Assembly: GCA_009841235.1 (NCBI GenBank)
Contig: VXMH01000018.1
Location: forward strand, 1-42,953
From: Caldilineaceae bacterium SB0661_bin_32
Lineage (GTDB): Bacteria; Chloroflexota; Anaerolineae; Caldilineales; Caldilineaceae
DNA length: 42,953 bases
Direction of reading: 5' to 3'
Of this stretch, positions 1 through 7,335 are shown piece after piece; the stretch's first letter is position 1; each line of letters starts with the position of its first letter. A program made the position numbers and the translations under genes. The notes under the pieces are model-generated. The model was given only the letters and a program-made list of their open reading frames with translations, had not been told where the DNA came from and did no database searches.

Positions 1-72
1 ATGCGCTTCGGGCAGCCTCCCAGAAGATTGACGCAATAAGATGCGATTGCCCTGTTGAATGACCGAGATTCC

Positions 73-101
73 TTGCACGTTCGCGGCCGCTGCTGTATAG
101 T
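73..101 (+). promoter_or_regulatory. Promoter for the first small gene pair
   Basis: TTGCAC at 73-78 and TATAGT at 96-101 are separated by exactly 17 bases, a good sigma-70-type match on the plus strand. Predicted transcription start is near 107-109, about 80 bases before the first well-supported gene. The spacer contains the palindrome GCGGCCGC. Upstream (1-72) I see no complete gene. A short open frame runs off the left edge on the minus strand from a GTG at 76-78, but it has no ribosome binding site. Confidence 0.6.
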
Positions 102-187
102 CATGCCATGAGCCAAAGCAAAAAGGTTCGATGGCGCCGGTCCCCGCAATGTAAAGCCTCAGCTGAGGCCGGTGCAAAGGATGACGC

Positions 188-499
188 ATGGAAAAACGAA
201 CAACCGGCCCCGATGATTCCCTCCACATCGAACTGAATTCGTTTTCCCAGGCGCAGAGCGCGGCCGCCCATGCTGTCCGCTACGTGGCCAACTCAGAGTT
301 CAACCAGGCCGTTCTCTTCTTTGAGGACGGAAGTTACTTGCAGTTTGAACACAAGGGCCGTGACAGCCGCTGGGCGAAGGCTTCGGCAGAGCGCACGCAG
401 GCAGAACGCGCTTGCCTCGGCATGAGCCATTTCAGGCTCAACGCTCTCCACCTGCAGCTCTATTTTGAAGATGGCAGCGATGTCGCCTTTACGGTTTGA
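188..499 (+). CDS. Small hypothetical protein, 103 aa
   Basis: I do not recognise this protein. It is short, apparently soluble, with no signal peptide or membrane segment. Two similar stretches stand out: FFEDGSYLQFEH near residues 45-56 and LYFEDGSDVAFTV at the C-terminus. Both read as a beta-hairpin with the core FEDGS, so the protein may hold an internal duplication of a small beta unit. The ATG at 188 is preceded by AAAGGA at a good distance, which fixes the start. It is first in an apparent two-gene transcript with the 65-aa gene 36 bases downstream, driven by the promoter at 73-101. Function unknown. Confidence 0.6.
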   Translation: MEKRTTGPDDSLHIELNSFSQAQSAAAHAVRYVANSEFNQAVLFFEDGSYLQFEHKGRDSRWAKASAERTQAERACLGMSHFRLNALHLQLYFEDGSDVAFTV

Positions 500-535
500 C
501 GCGGCGCCTGCGCTGGCGCGAGAGGAGACACTTCG

Positions 536-733
536 ATGGCGCGCATAGATGAAAAGGAGGAGTTCAGCAGCTGGCTGCAGGCTTTACAAGCCGGTCTGCT
601 GACCGAAACACAGAAGGAAACGCTTCAGCAACTGGTCGACGACGGCAAGGCAGCCACTTTGGAAGAGGCGGCCCGCTACCTGGACTGGCAGGACTCCGTC
701 ATCGATCCGACAGAACATTTCTACGGGCACTGA
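536..733 (+). CDS. Small hypothetical protein, 65 aa
   Basis: Unrecognised small acidic protein, predicted largely helical, with no membrane segment. The sequence ETQKETLQQLVDDGKAATLEEAARYL looks like two amphipathic helices, a layout common in small protein-binding or antitoxin-like proteins, but nothing specific supports such a role. AGGAG lies 8 bases before the ATG. It follows the 103-aa gene closely and is probably cotranscribed with it. Its last three codons fall inside a 16-bp tandem repeat, and a strong terminator follows at 788-836. Confidence 0.6.
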   Translation: MARIDEKEEFSSWLQALQAGLLTETQKETLQQLVDDGKAATLEEAARYLDWQDSVIDPTEHFYGH

Positions 734-770
734 AGTCCACTGGCACTGAAGTCCACGGGCACCGAAGCCA
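725..770 (+). repeat. 16-bp direct tandem repeat, about 2.9 copies
   Basis: The unit GGGCACTGAAGTCCAC occurs at 725-740, again at 741-756 with one change, and again at 757-770 as a partial, diverged copy. The first copy contains the stop codon (731-733) of the 65-aa gene, so the array arose by local duplication of the gene's 3' end. Confidence 0.8.
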
Positions 771-787
771 GCCCCCGTTCTGACTTC

Positions 788-836
788 AAAAAGAAAAAAG
801 CGGGCAGTTATTCGTCAACTGCCCGCTCTTTCGTTT
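788..836. terminator. Bidirectional intrinsic terminator
   Basis: A perfect 10-bp stem (800-809 with 817-826, GCGGGCAGTT and its complement) has a 7-base loop. An A-rich run lies on the left (788-799) and a T-rich run on the right (827-836). It can terminate the two small genes on the plus strand and the M16 peptidase gene (stop at 862) on the minus strand, so it separates two converging transcripts. Confidence 0.85.
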
Positions 837-861
837 GCCTCTGTTTGTCTCTGGGACTTTC

Positions 862-3800
862 TTACTCCTCAAAGTCCTCGGGATACAACGACACCAGAAT
901 ATACCGGTCCAGCGGCAGGTAGTCCACTGCCGCCTCCTGAATTTCGGCACCAGTTACCGCCTCGGTGCGGCCCTCCACCACTTCCAGGTCGACGAAGTTT
1001 GCCAGGTCGACGTCATCTTCCGAAGCCCAATACTCCAGGACACGCATCCAGTAGCTGTTCTGTTCCAGCTGTTCCTCACGCTGGCGAATGATCTGGGCTC
1101 TTGCTTTTTCCAGCAGATCTTCCCGGGGACCTTCTTCCTGCACGTCTGAAATCAGCCCAAAGAGAGCATCCACCAACTCCTCAACTCGGGCCGGGTCACT
1201 GCCAAAGGTGAGGGAGACTCGGTACAGGCTGTCCGGATCCGGCTCCATTGAAGCCGAGGCGCTGAAGGCATATACGCCGCCCAATTCCTCCCGCAGCTCT
1301 TCACGCATGAGGATATCAAGAATCATCTCCAGCATGCGCAGATTGAGTCGTTTATCCAGCGAATCTTCGCTGGGGCCCGTGAACAGTAAGGTCGTCAGGC
1401 TCTGCTCATCCTGCCCTCGATATACGGGAACCTCGACTACGCCCGCGGGCGGGTCCGGAGCTACGTCCAGCCAGGTTTCGGAGCGGTCCAGGGAAGGCAG
1501 ATTGCCCAGGTATCTCTGCGACCAGTCGACCATCTGCTCAAGATCGAAGTTGCCGACGAATATGAAGGTAAAGTCGCTGAAGTCGGCGAAACGCTCCTGG
1601 TATATGGCAAATGCCCGCTCCAGATCGAGCGAGCTGATTACCTCCAGCGAGGGGACCTTGCGCCGGATCGAATCGCCGTAGCGGGCTTCGATATAGGCGT
1701 CTGTCCATGCGCTGCGCGGGTCCAGTTCGCGGTTGCGCAGCGACTCGGTGTACTGGTCCTTGAGCGTAGCGAAGGCGTCGTCGTCGGCGTTCGGCTGCGT
1801 GCCGTACAGGTAGACCAGCTGAAACAAAGTCTCGATGAATTCCTGGCCGGACTGGCCGTGGAACCCTTCTTCCAGCTCGCCGATATACGGGGAGACCGAC
1901 ACCGACTTGTCGGCCAAGAGCCGCTGCAGCGCCGCGTAACTCACGTCGCCGACCGCGCTCTGGCTGACGATGCTGTCGATGAAGTCCGCTTCCGGGTAGT
2001 CCTCATCGCTGACCAGCGAGGAGCCTCCAGGGCTGGTTGCGCTGAAGAGGATCTCCTCCTCCTTGAAGGTAGTCGGTTTAAGCACGACTCTCGCGCCGTT
2101 TGCCAGTCTCAGGTCGGTGATGTTGAATGTCTCGTCCGTCTGACGGGATATGATCTCCGCCGGTTCCGGAATCTCGGTCAGCAGGGCCGTAACCGCCTCG
2201 ATGTCCTGGTAGGGGTCTACCTGCTTGGTCTGAAGGTCCGAAATCACCGCGGCAAGCTCATCCTCATTGGGCAAGCTGTCAGCGTCCCGCTCCGGCCCGA
2301 CTACAAAGACCGAGCGGTTACTCCCTCCAACATAGAGTTCCGCCCTCTGATTGACGTCGTCGCGGCTGATCCCTTGCAGCAGACGGTCCACCAATTTGAA
2401 CTCCACTTCAATGCCGGGGACAGCCTCGTTCTCCAGGTAGTTGCGGCTGTATTCGCTGGCAAGTGAGTGGTTGCGCAGGTTCTCCCGATCGTTGTAGAGC
2501 CGTTCGTACGAGTTCAGAATCTCCGACTTGGCTCGCTCTACTTCCGCGGCCGTGAAGCCGTAACGGCGCACGCGCTCAACCTCTGTAAGGGCAGCGTCCA
2601 GGCTGGAAAGGGCCTCACCCTGGCGCACCTGCACGCCGACCACCTGATAGTTGTTGCCGCGTACCAACTGCCCCTCACTCACGAAAGCGCCCAGAAAAGG
2701 CGAGTCCGCTTCCCTGGTGAGGTCATCGAGCCGGAAATTGAGCATCTTGTAAAACAGATTGCCGATCAGCCGGTCCCGAAAGACATTGGCCGAGTTCAGA
2801 TCCGGCGCGGCTTGCCGGTAGATGATCTGGGCAATCGTCACGGGGAACTCAGGATCGGTGAGGATCAGATAGCCGGTGTCTTCATAGTCGGGAAGCGAAT
2901 ATGAGACCCTGGGCCGGACCGTCTCCGGTGCCGTCAGTGGTCCGAAATGCTCTTCGATTTTCGCTTCGATGTCGTCAACGTCGATGTCGCCCACGACAAT
3001 TACCGCCATCAGATCGGGCCTGTACCAGTCACGGTAAAAGCTGCGTAACGTTTCCCCCGGCGTGTTTTGGACGATGTCCATGTCACCGATCGGCATCCGG
3101 TCCGTATAGCGAGACTCACCCAGAATCAGCGGGAACAGTTGCTTGTTCAACCTGCCGCTTGCATTCTGGTCCCGTAAGCGTTCCTCTTCCAGAATGACGC
3201 CGCGTTCGCTCTCCACTTCTTCATCTGAAATCGTCGCGCGGCTGGCCCAATCCTCCGCAACCTGGAACGTCGTGCCGATTATTTCCTCGTCATCGGTAGG
3301 GAATTCCAGGAAATAGACCGTTTCGTCGAACGATGTATACGCGTTCACGTCCGGCCCGAACGACATGCCGACGGTCTCGAAATAGTCGATCAACGCCTGC
3401 TTGGGAAAGCGCTCAGTGCCGTTGAACATCATATGCTCGACAAAATGCGCCAACCCCAGCTGGTCCTCATCCTCCTGCACGGAGCCCGCGTTGATCACCA
3501 GCATCAGAGTAGCGCGGTTCGCCGGCTCGGTATTGTGTCGAATGTAGTAAGTCAGGCCGTTTTCCAGTTGCGCCTTGCGTATGCTCGGGTCCAGGGCAAT
3601 TGGCGCGCTCATGTCCAATGTTTCGCCGTCAACATCCAGAAAGGCCTGCGCCTCTTCGGTCTCCTCGGCAGGCGCCTCCGCCTGCTCTGCGCTCGAATCC
3701 GTCGTCGCGGCCGAACCGGGCGAGGGAGTTACCATCCCTTCGCACGCACTAACGAGCAGTGCAATCAGTAACAGTAGTCCGACCAGCAGCTTTACGTCTC

Positions 3801-3879
3801 TCATTTTTCGCCCGGTCTCCGTCCAGGAATCCTTACTTCGCGTGGACGTGCCGGGCTGAACGTCGAATGCTCTCGTCAT
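862..3879 (-). CDS. M16 (insulinase/PqqL-like) zinc metallopeptidase, predicted lipoprotein
   Basis: Two-lobed M16 peptidase of about 1005 aa, the length of PqqL-type zinc proteases with both halves on one chain. The inverted zinc motif HFVEH is at about residues 145-149, and the distal glutamate lies in the ESERGVILEEERL segment about 75 residues later. The second half has no HxxEH but keeps the REELGGVY signature (Arg/Tyr pair) of the substrate-binding lobe. An N-terminal hydrophobic stretch ends in LLVSAC, a lipobox, so the mature protein is probably anchored by a lipidated Cys outside the membrane, followed by an Ala/Glu-rich linker. The ATG at 3879 has an ideal AAGGAG six bases away. A start at 3804 would give a more typical lipoprotein signal length (980 aa) but has a weaker binding site. 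Likely role: degradation of exported peptides. Confidence 0.9.
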   Translation of the reverse strand: MTRAFDVQPGTSTRSKDSWTETGRKMRDVKLLVGLLLLIALLVSACEGMVTPSPGSAATTDSSAEQAEAPAEETEEAQAFLDVDGETLDMSAPIALDPSIRKAQLENGLTYYIRHNTEPANRATLMLVINAGSVQEDEDQLGLAHFVEHMMFNGTERFPKQALIDYFETVGMSFGPDVNAYTSFDETVYFLEFPTDDEEIIGTTFQVAEDWASRATISDEEVESERGVILEEERLRDQNASGRLNKQLFPLILGESRYTDRMPIGDMDIVQNTPGETLRSFYRDWYRPDLMAVIVVGDIDVDDIEAKIEEHFGPLTAPETVRPRVSYSLPDYEDTGYLILTDPEFPVTIAQIIYRQAAPDLNSANVFRDRLIGNLFYKMLNFRLDDLTREADSPFLGAFVSEGQLVRGNNYQVVGVQVRQGEALSSLDAALTEVERVRRYGFTAAEVERAKSEILNSYERLYNDRENLRNHSLASEYSRNYLENEAVPGIEVEFKLVDRLLQGISRDDVNQRAELYVGGSNRSVFVVGPERDADSLPNEDELAAVISDLQTKQVDPYQDIEAVTALLTEIPEPAEIISRQTDETFNITDLRLANGARVVLKPTTFKEEEILFSATSPGGSSLVSDEDYPEADFIDSIVSQSAVGDVSYAALQRLLADKSVSVSPYIGELEEGFHGQSGQEFIETLFQLVYLYGTQPNADDDAFATLKDQYTESLRNRELDPRSAWTDAYIEARYGDSIRRKVPSLEVISSLDLERAFAIYQERFADFSDFTFIFVGNFDLEQMVDWSQRYLGNLPSLDRSETWLDVAPDPPAGVVEVPVYRGQDEQSLTTLLFTGPSEDSLDKRLNLRMLEMILDILMREELREELGGVYAFSASASMEPDPDSLYRVSLTFGSDPARVEELVDALFGLISDVQEEGPREDLLEKARAQIIRQREEQLEQNSYWMRVLEYWASEDDVDLANFVDLEVVEGRTEAVTGAEIQEAAVDYLPLDRYILVSLYPEDFEE

Positions 3880-4054
3880 TGCTGACTCCTTGAATCTCTT
3901 TCGCTTAAGTGAAATGCGCGCCGCTCCTACCAGCTTAGTACGCAAAGATTAGTTTCCTGTTGCATTTTTCTAAAGATGTCGCAACAAGAAAGAAGAATTT
4001 CGGTGGAAATCCAGCGCATCTTCTGAAGGCGCAAAGAAAACACGCACCCAAAAA

Positions 4055-4083
4055 AGTATAAGTGATTCCCAGACCAGGCCCAA
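4055..4083 (-). promoter_or_regulatory. Candidate promoter for the M16 peptidase gene
   Basis: On the minus strand TTGGGC (4078-4083) and TATACT (4055-4060) are 17 bases apart. The -10 box is strong and the -35 box is weak (three of six). It would give a 5' leader of about 170 bases ahead of the start at 3879. Confidence 0.45.
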
Positions 4084-4109
4084 AAGAGTGGAGTTCCCCA
4101 TCAGAACCA

Positions 4110-4141
4110 GCTTGACAGATCAAGCGCCGCTGCCCTACAAT
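4110..4141 (+). promoter_or_regulatory. Strong promoter with overlapping palindromic operator, siroheme reductase
   Basis: TTGACA (4112-4117, perfect) and TACAAT (4136-4141) are 18 bases apart. The -35 box is embedded in the perfect inverted repeat GCTTGA-N4-TCAAGC (4110-4125), the layout expected for a repressor or activator site. Predicted transcription start is near 4148, giving a leader of about 200 bases before the reductase start at 4348. Confidence 0.7.
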
Positions 4142-4170
4142 TGTGGGCAAGTGCGAACCAATAGGAGGAT

Positions 4171-4239
4171 ATGTCGAAAGAGACCGAGAAGCTCTACCGT
4201 TCTGGTCCGGCGGCCCACCTGCTAATGCGTAGTATCTAA
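4171..4239 (+). CDS. Possible leader peptide (22 aa) upstream of the siroheme reductase
   Basis: A 22-codon ORF begins at ATG 4171, two bases after a perfect AGGAGG (4163-4168), and ends at TAA 4237-4239. It begins MSKETEKLYR and ends HLLMRSI. The Shine-Dalgarno sequence is unusually strong for this window but sits closer than the usual 5-9 bases. The stop codon lies in the 14-bp tandem repeat. It has no run of Cys codons, so it does not resemble the known cysteine-attenuation leaders upstream of some actinobacterial sulfite reductase genes. Translation of this ORF is inference. Confidence 0.35.
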   Translation: MSKETEKLYRSGPAAHLLMRSI

Positions 4240-4249
4240 TGCGTAGTAT
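4222..4249 (+). repeat. Perfect 14-bp tandem repeat in the reductase leader
   Basis: CTAATGCGTAGTAT occurs at 4222-4235 and immediately again at 4236-4249 without mismatch. It lies in the transcribed leader of the siroheme reductase and covers the stop of the small upstream ORF. Confidence 0.85.
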
Positions 4250-4263
4250 GGGCCAATGGGATG

Positions 4264-4291
4264 CGGAAACCGGCTCCGATTGCGGTTTCCG
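4264..4291 (+). promoter_or_regulatory. Leader hairpin before the siroheme reductase start
   Basis: CGGAAACC (4264-4271) can pair with GGTTTCCG (4284-4291) around a 12-base loop, an 8-bp stem in the mRNA leader 57 bases before the GTG start. No T-run follows, so it is not an intrinsic terminator. Possible role: a regulatory RNA fold working with the upstream ORF (inference). Confidence 0.4.
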
Positions 4292-4347
4292 GCTTCATAC
4301 CCACCGACCTACTGGCGACGAAACTGACAACAGGCAAGGAGACAACT

Positions 4348-6606
4348 GTGTCGAACATCGGTTGGAAAGACGTCCTGGCGGATGAAATGTCAGATGATCT
4401 GGCCCACGAAATCGATATTTTTGAAGGCCAGATGGAACTGATGGGCCAAGGGAAACTGGACGAGAAAGTCTTCGCCGAAACGCGTCTGCGTCGAGGTGTG
4501 TACGGCCAGCGCTACGACAATGGCCAGCGGCACGACGGTTTCGAGAGTCGGGAGCTTGCATTCGACGAAAAGGAGCGGATCAAAGGCCCTGATACCCTCT
4601 GGCACGCGCCTGGTATGCAACGCATCAAAGTTCCCGGCGGAGGACTGACACCGAATCAACTGGACGTGCTGGCGCAGGTTGCCGACGAATACTCCGACGG
4701 CATTCTGCATATCACGACCCGCCAGGACATTCAGCTCCATTTTGTTCACATCGAGGACACGCCGGACATGATGCGCCGTCTGGCGTCGGTCGGCATAACC
4801 ACCAGGGAAGCCTGCGGCAACTCCGTCCGCAATGTCACCTGCTGCCACCTGGCCGGTGTCTGCCGCACGGAGGTCTTTGACGCCACGCCTTATTCCGAAG
4901 CCTTCGCCGAGTTCCTGCTCGGCCATGACGATGTCCAGGACTTCGGCCGCAAGTTCAAGCCGGCCTTCTCCGGCTGCGAAGCCGAAGCCTGTGGCCTGGT
5001 GATGATGCACGATATCGGCTACCTTGCCCAGATTCAGGAGGTTGACGGCAACCCCAGGCGCGGTTTCAAAGTGTATGTGGGCGGCGGCCTCGGAACAGTG
5101 CCCCACCAGGCCAAGGTGCTGAGCGAATTCACGCCGGAAGAGGAGATCCTGCCCTTGGCGCAGGCGGTTTCCCGCGTTTTCGCGCGGCTGGGCGAAAAGC
5201 GCAACCGTAACCGCGCCCGAATCAAGTTCCTCGTTGCCAAACTCGGCATCGAAGAGTTCCGCCGGCTCGTGGAGGAAGAGCGCAAGACATTGCCCCACGA
5301 CGACCGCTGGACAGCCTATATGGACACGCTCCCGCATTACGAGGAGAAGCCATCCAGGCCGCCCACATTTTTGAACGGTCAGGTTCGCTCTTCAGAGTTC
5401 AACCAGTGGTTCGAGACCAACGTCTATAGTCAGCGCCAGGAGGGTTATAGCGTTGTTACGGTGAATCTGCCCCTGGGCGATCTGACTTCGCAACAGACTT
5501 GGGAACTGGCCGACATCGCCCGCAAGTATGTTGGCGACAATGTGCGCTCAACGGTAGAGCAGAATATCGTCCTGCGCTGGGTCTCAGATTCCGATCTGCC
5601 CAATCTGTACGAGGAGCTCAAAGCGATCGGGCTTGGCGATCCCGGCGCCGGCACCATCGTCGACATCACCGCCTGCCCCGGGACCGACACTTGCAAGCTG
5701 GGCATCGCCTCCTCACGCGGACTGGCCGGCGAACTGCGCACTCGCCTCACCGCCAAGAGCGCATCCCTGCCTGACGCCATCAAGGACCTGAAAATCAAGA
5801 TCAGCGGCTGCTTCAACTCCTGCGGCCAGCATCATGTTTCCGACATCGGCTTCTTCGGCAACAGCCGCCGCTCCGGCAACTTCAAGATGCCCCACTTCCA
5901 GGTCATCCTGGGGGGCAAGTGGCACGATAACGCCGGCAGTTACGGGCTGGCCGTTGGCGCCGTTCCTTCCAAGACCGTGCCCGAGGTCGTCGATACGATT
6001 ACATCCCGCTATGTGGAGGAAAGGTCTAAGGGCGAAACGTTCCAGGATTGGATTGGACGTATCGGCAAGAAGGAAGCGCGCAACATTATTCAGCCCTTCA
6101 TGCAGTTGCCGGCCTTTGAACAGGACCCGGAGTACTTCTCCGACTGGGGCGACCCACGCGTCTTCAGCCTCGGCGATATCGGCATCGGCGAATGTGCCGG
6201 CGAAGTTGTCTCCCTATTCTCAATGGAGATCTCCCCGGCAGAATCGGAAGCCTTCGAAGCGCAGGTCGCTCTGGATGAGAACGACCCGGCGCGAGCCGAC
6301 GCCCTGGCCTACTCATCGATGCTCAAGGCGGCCAGGGCCCTGGTACGTACCCAGTTCCTCGATGTGGGCGACAGTCCGGATCGCATCGTGCAGGAGTTCA
6401 AGACCCGCTTCTTCGATACCGAACTGTTCTTCGATCAGTATGCAAAGGGGAAATTCGGCCAGTACCTGTTGGACCGGCACAGCAACGGCGATCCAAAACC
6501 CGACAACGATGCCGCCCACAGGTTGATCGAGGAGGCGCTTCTGTTCATTGAGGCCACTCATGCCTGCGAATCCAAGGTCGGCGGCAACGTCCTGGTAGAG
6601 ATCTGA
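4348..6606 (+). CDS. Ferredoxin-type nitrite/sulfite reductase (siroheme, 4Fe-4S) with C-terminal extension
   Basis: Assimilatory siroheme reductase that takes nitrite to ammonia or sulfite to sulfide; sequence alone does not say which. The iron-sulfur/siroheme cysteines are clear: CPGTDTC (Cys443-X5-Cys449) and CFNSC (Cys488-X3-Cys492), numbered from the GTG start. Two copies of the ferredoxin-like plus catalytic half are present. I chose GTG 4348 because AAGGAG lies 6 bases upstream. An in-frame ATG at 4261 has no usable binding site and would add an un-family-like 29 residues. The protein is 752 aa, longer than the roughly 500-600 aa norm. About 170 extra residues follow the reductase core, predicted mostly helical and perhaps HEPN-like by general pattern only. 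First gene of a three-gene plus-strand unit. Confidence 0.9.
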   Translation: MSNIGWKDVLADEMSDDLAHEIDIFEGQMELMGQGKLDEKVFAETRLRRGVYGQRYDNGQRHDGFESRELAFDEKERIKGPDTLWHAPGMQRIKVPGGGLTPNQLDVLAQVADEYSDGILHITTRQDIQLHFVHIEDTPDMMRRLASVGITTREACGNSVRNVTCCHLAGVCRTEVFDATPYSEAFAEFLLGHDDVQDFGRKFKPAFSGCEAEACGLVMMHDIGYLAQIQEVDGNPRRGFKVYVGGGLGTVPHQAKVLSEFTPEEEILPLAQAVSRVFARLGEKRNRNRARIKFLVAKLGIEEFRRLVEEERKTLPHDDRWTAYMDTLPHYEEKPSRPPTFLNGQVRSSEFNQWFETNVYSQRQEGYSVVTVNLPLGDLTSQQTWELADIARKYVGDNVRSTVEQNIVLRWVSDSDLPNLYEELKAIGLGDPGAGTIVDITACPGTDTCKLGIASSRGLAGELRTRLTAKSASLPDAIKDLKIKISGCFNSCGQHHVSDIGFFGNSRRSGNFKMPHFQVILGGKWHDNAGSYGLAVGAVPSKTVPEVVDTITSRYVEERSKGETFQDWIGRIGKKEARNIIQPFMQLPAFEQDPEYFSDWGDPRVFSLGDIGIGECAGEVVSLFSMEISPAESEAFEAQVALDENDPARADALAYSSMLKAARALVRTQFLDVGDSPDRIVQEFKTRFFDTELFFDQYAKGKFGQYLLDRHSNGDPKPDNDAAHRLIEEALLFIEATHACESKVGGNVLVEI

Positions 6607-6614
6607 TAGCTGTC

Positions 6615-6650
6615 CGCCGGCCGTGCTTGGCCATACAAGCACGGCCGGCG
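6615..6650 (+). other. Perfect 15-bp intercistronic hairpin
   Basis: 6615-6629 pairs perfectly with 6636-6650 around a 6-base loop (GCCATA), between the reductase stop and the next gene. The stem is GC-rich (CGCCGGCCGTGCTTG). No T-run follows on either strand, so it is unlikely to be a simple terminator. mRNA 3'-end protection or processing that sets different levels of the reductase and its downstream genes would fit. Confidence 0.8.
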
Positions 6651-6680
6651 AGCCACCTCGCATCCCCGCTGGAGCAAACG

Positions 6681-7286
6681 ATGATTGCACCCCATCGCCT
6701 GAGCATTAAGTTCTTTTTTGACGACTTTTCCGTAGACGTAGAATCCTTTATCCCTGTCTTCCATCGCTGGATTCGGGAAGATGTCGTGCCCAACGAGTTG
6801 CTGCTCGACGTGGCCGACTATAAGCATATCGTGGACGGTCCGGCGATTCTGCTCGTCGGCCACGAAGCCGACTACGTTATCGACTTGACCGACGGCAAGC
6901 CGGGCCTTCTCTATGTACGCAAACGTGACGTCGGCTCCGACCTGTCAAGTGCTCTGGGCACGACGCTGTCCCAGGCTTTGAACGGGGCAAAGTTGACAGA
7001 GAACGACGTGGAGTTGAAGGGAAAACTGAAGTTGCGCACCGACGGGGCCGCGATCGTCCTGTTGGACCGGCTCAACTACCCCAATGCCGCAAATGGTGAC
7101 GGCGCCGATTCCCCCGCCGTTGCTGCCCAGGCCCAGCTCTCGGAAAATCTGGCCGCCGTCTTCGGGGACGACGCCACCGTTACCCGCGTCGCTAACCATG
7201 CCCGTGAGCCTCTGACTTTCAAGTTGCACGCGCCTTCCGCTCCCGATGTTGACACACTTCTCAACCGATTGGGAAGTGGGGATTGA
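6681..7286 (+). CDS. Unknown protein, 201 aa, between siroheme reductase and TrpD2-like gene
   Basis: I do not recognise the family. The protein is soluble, acidic, and alternates beta strands and helices. An N-terminal part (about 1-75) has many aromatic and hydrophobic residues (SIKFFFDDFSVDVESFIPVFHRWI). It is followed by a segment with VGHEADYVIDLTDGKPGLLYVRKR, an Ala/Asp-rich linker near 135-150 and a C-terminal alpha/beta stretch. It has no Cys pair or cofactor motif. ATG 6681 is preceded by GGAG at a proper distance; an earlier in-frame ATG at 6627 falls inside the hairpin and is rejected. Placement directly after the reductase, behind the hairpin and 49 bases before the TrpD2-like gene, argues for a function tied to nitrite/sulfite reduction or siroheme supply (inference). 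Confidence 0.7.
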   Translation: MIAPHRLSIKFFFDDFSVDVESFIPVFHRWIREDVVPNELLLDVADYKHIVDGPAILLVGHEADYVIDLTDGKPGLLYVRKRDVGSDLSSALGTTLSQALNGAKLTENDVELKGKLKLRTDGAAIVLLDRLNYPNAANGDGADSPAVAAQAQLSENLAAVFGDDATVTRVANHAREPLTFKLHAPSAPDVDTLLNRLGSGD

Positions 7287-7335
7287 ACGACTGACCTCTT
7301 CCCGTCCTCCCTGCAACTGTTAAGGACCGAATTGC

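Larger units (their letters stand above)
3880..4170. promoter_or_regulatory. Divergent control region between M16 peptidase and siroheme reductase
   Basis: No gene is supported here. It contains two back-to-back promoters (minus strand 4055-4083, plus strand 4112-4141) whose -35 boxes are only 28 bp apart, so a regulator bound between them could affect both directions. The segment 3946-4050 is A/T-richer than its surroundings and otherwise shows nothing I can name. Confidence 0.55.

Noticed and set aside
1..78. Divergent minus-strand gene running off the left edge from GTG 78
   Set aside because: Only 26 codons are visible, there is no Shine-Dalgarno site, and its start overlaps the -35 box of the plus-strand promoter. 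It cannot be supported.
4261..4347. Longer start (ATG 4261) for the siroheme reductase, adding 29 residues
   Set aside because: No ribosome binding site at 4261, while GTG 4348 has AAGGAG six bases upstream. The extra residues do not resemble the family N-terminus, and the segment holds the leader hairpin.
4390..5337. Long open frame opposite the siroheme reductase (315 codons)
   Set aside because: A shadow of a highly GC-rich coding strand. No family features, no binding site, fully covered by a clear gene.
6627..6680. ATG 6627 as start of the 201-aa unknown protein
   Set aside because: It lies inside the perfect hairpin without a binding site. ATG 6681 has GGAG at good spacing.
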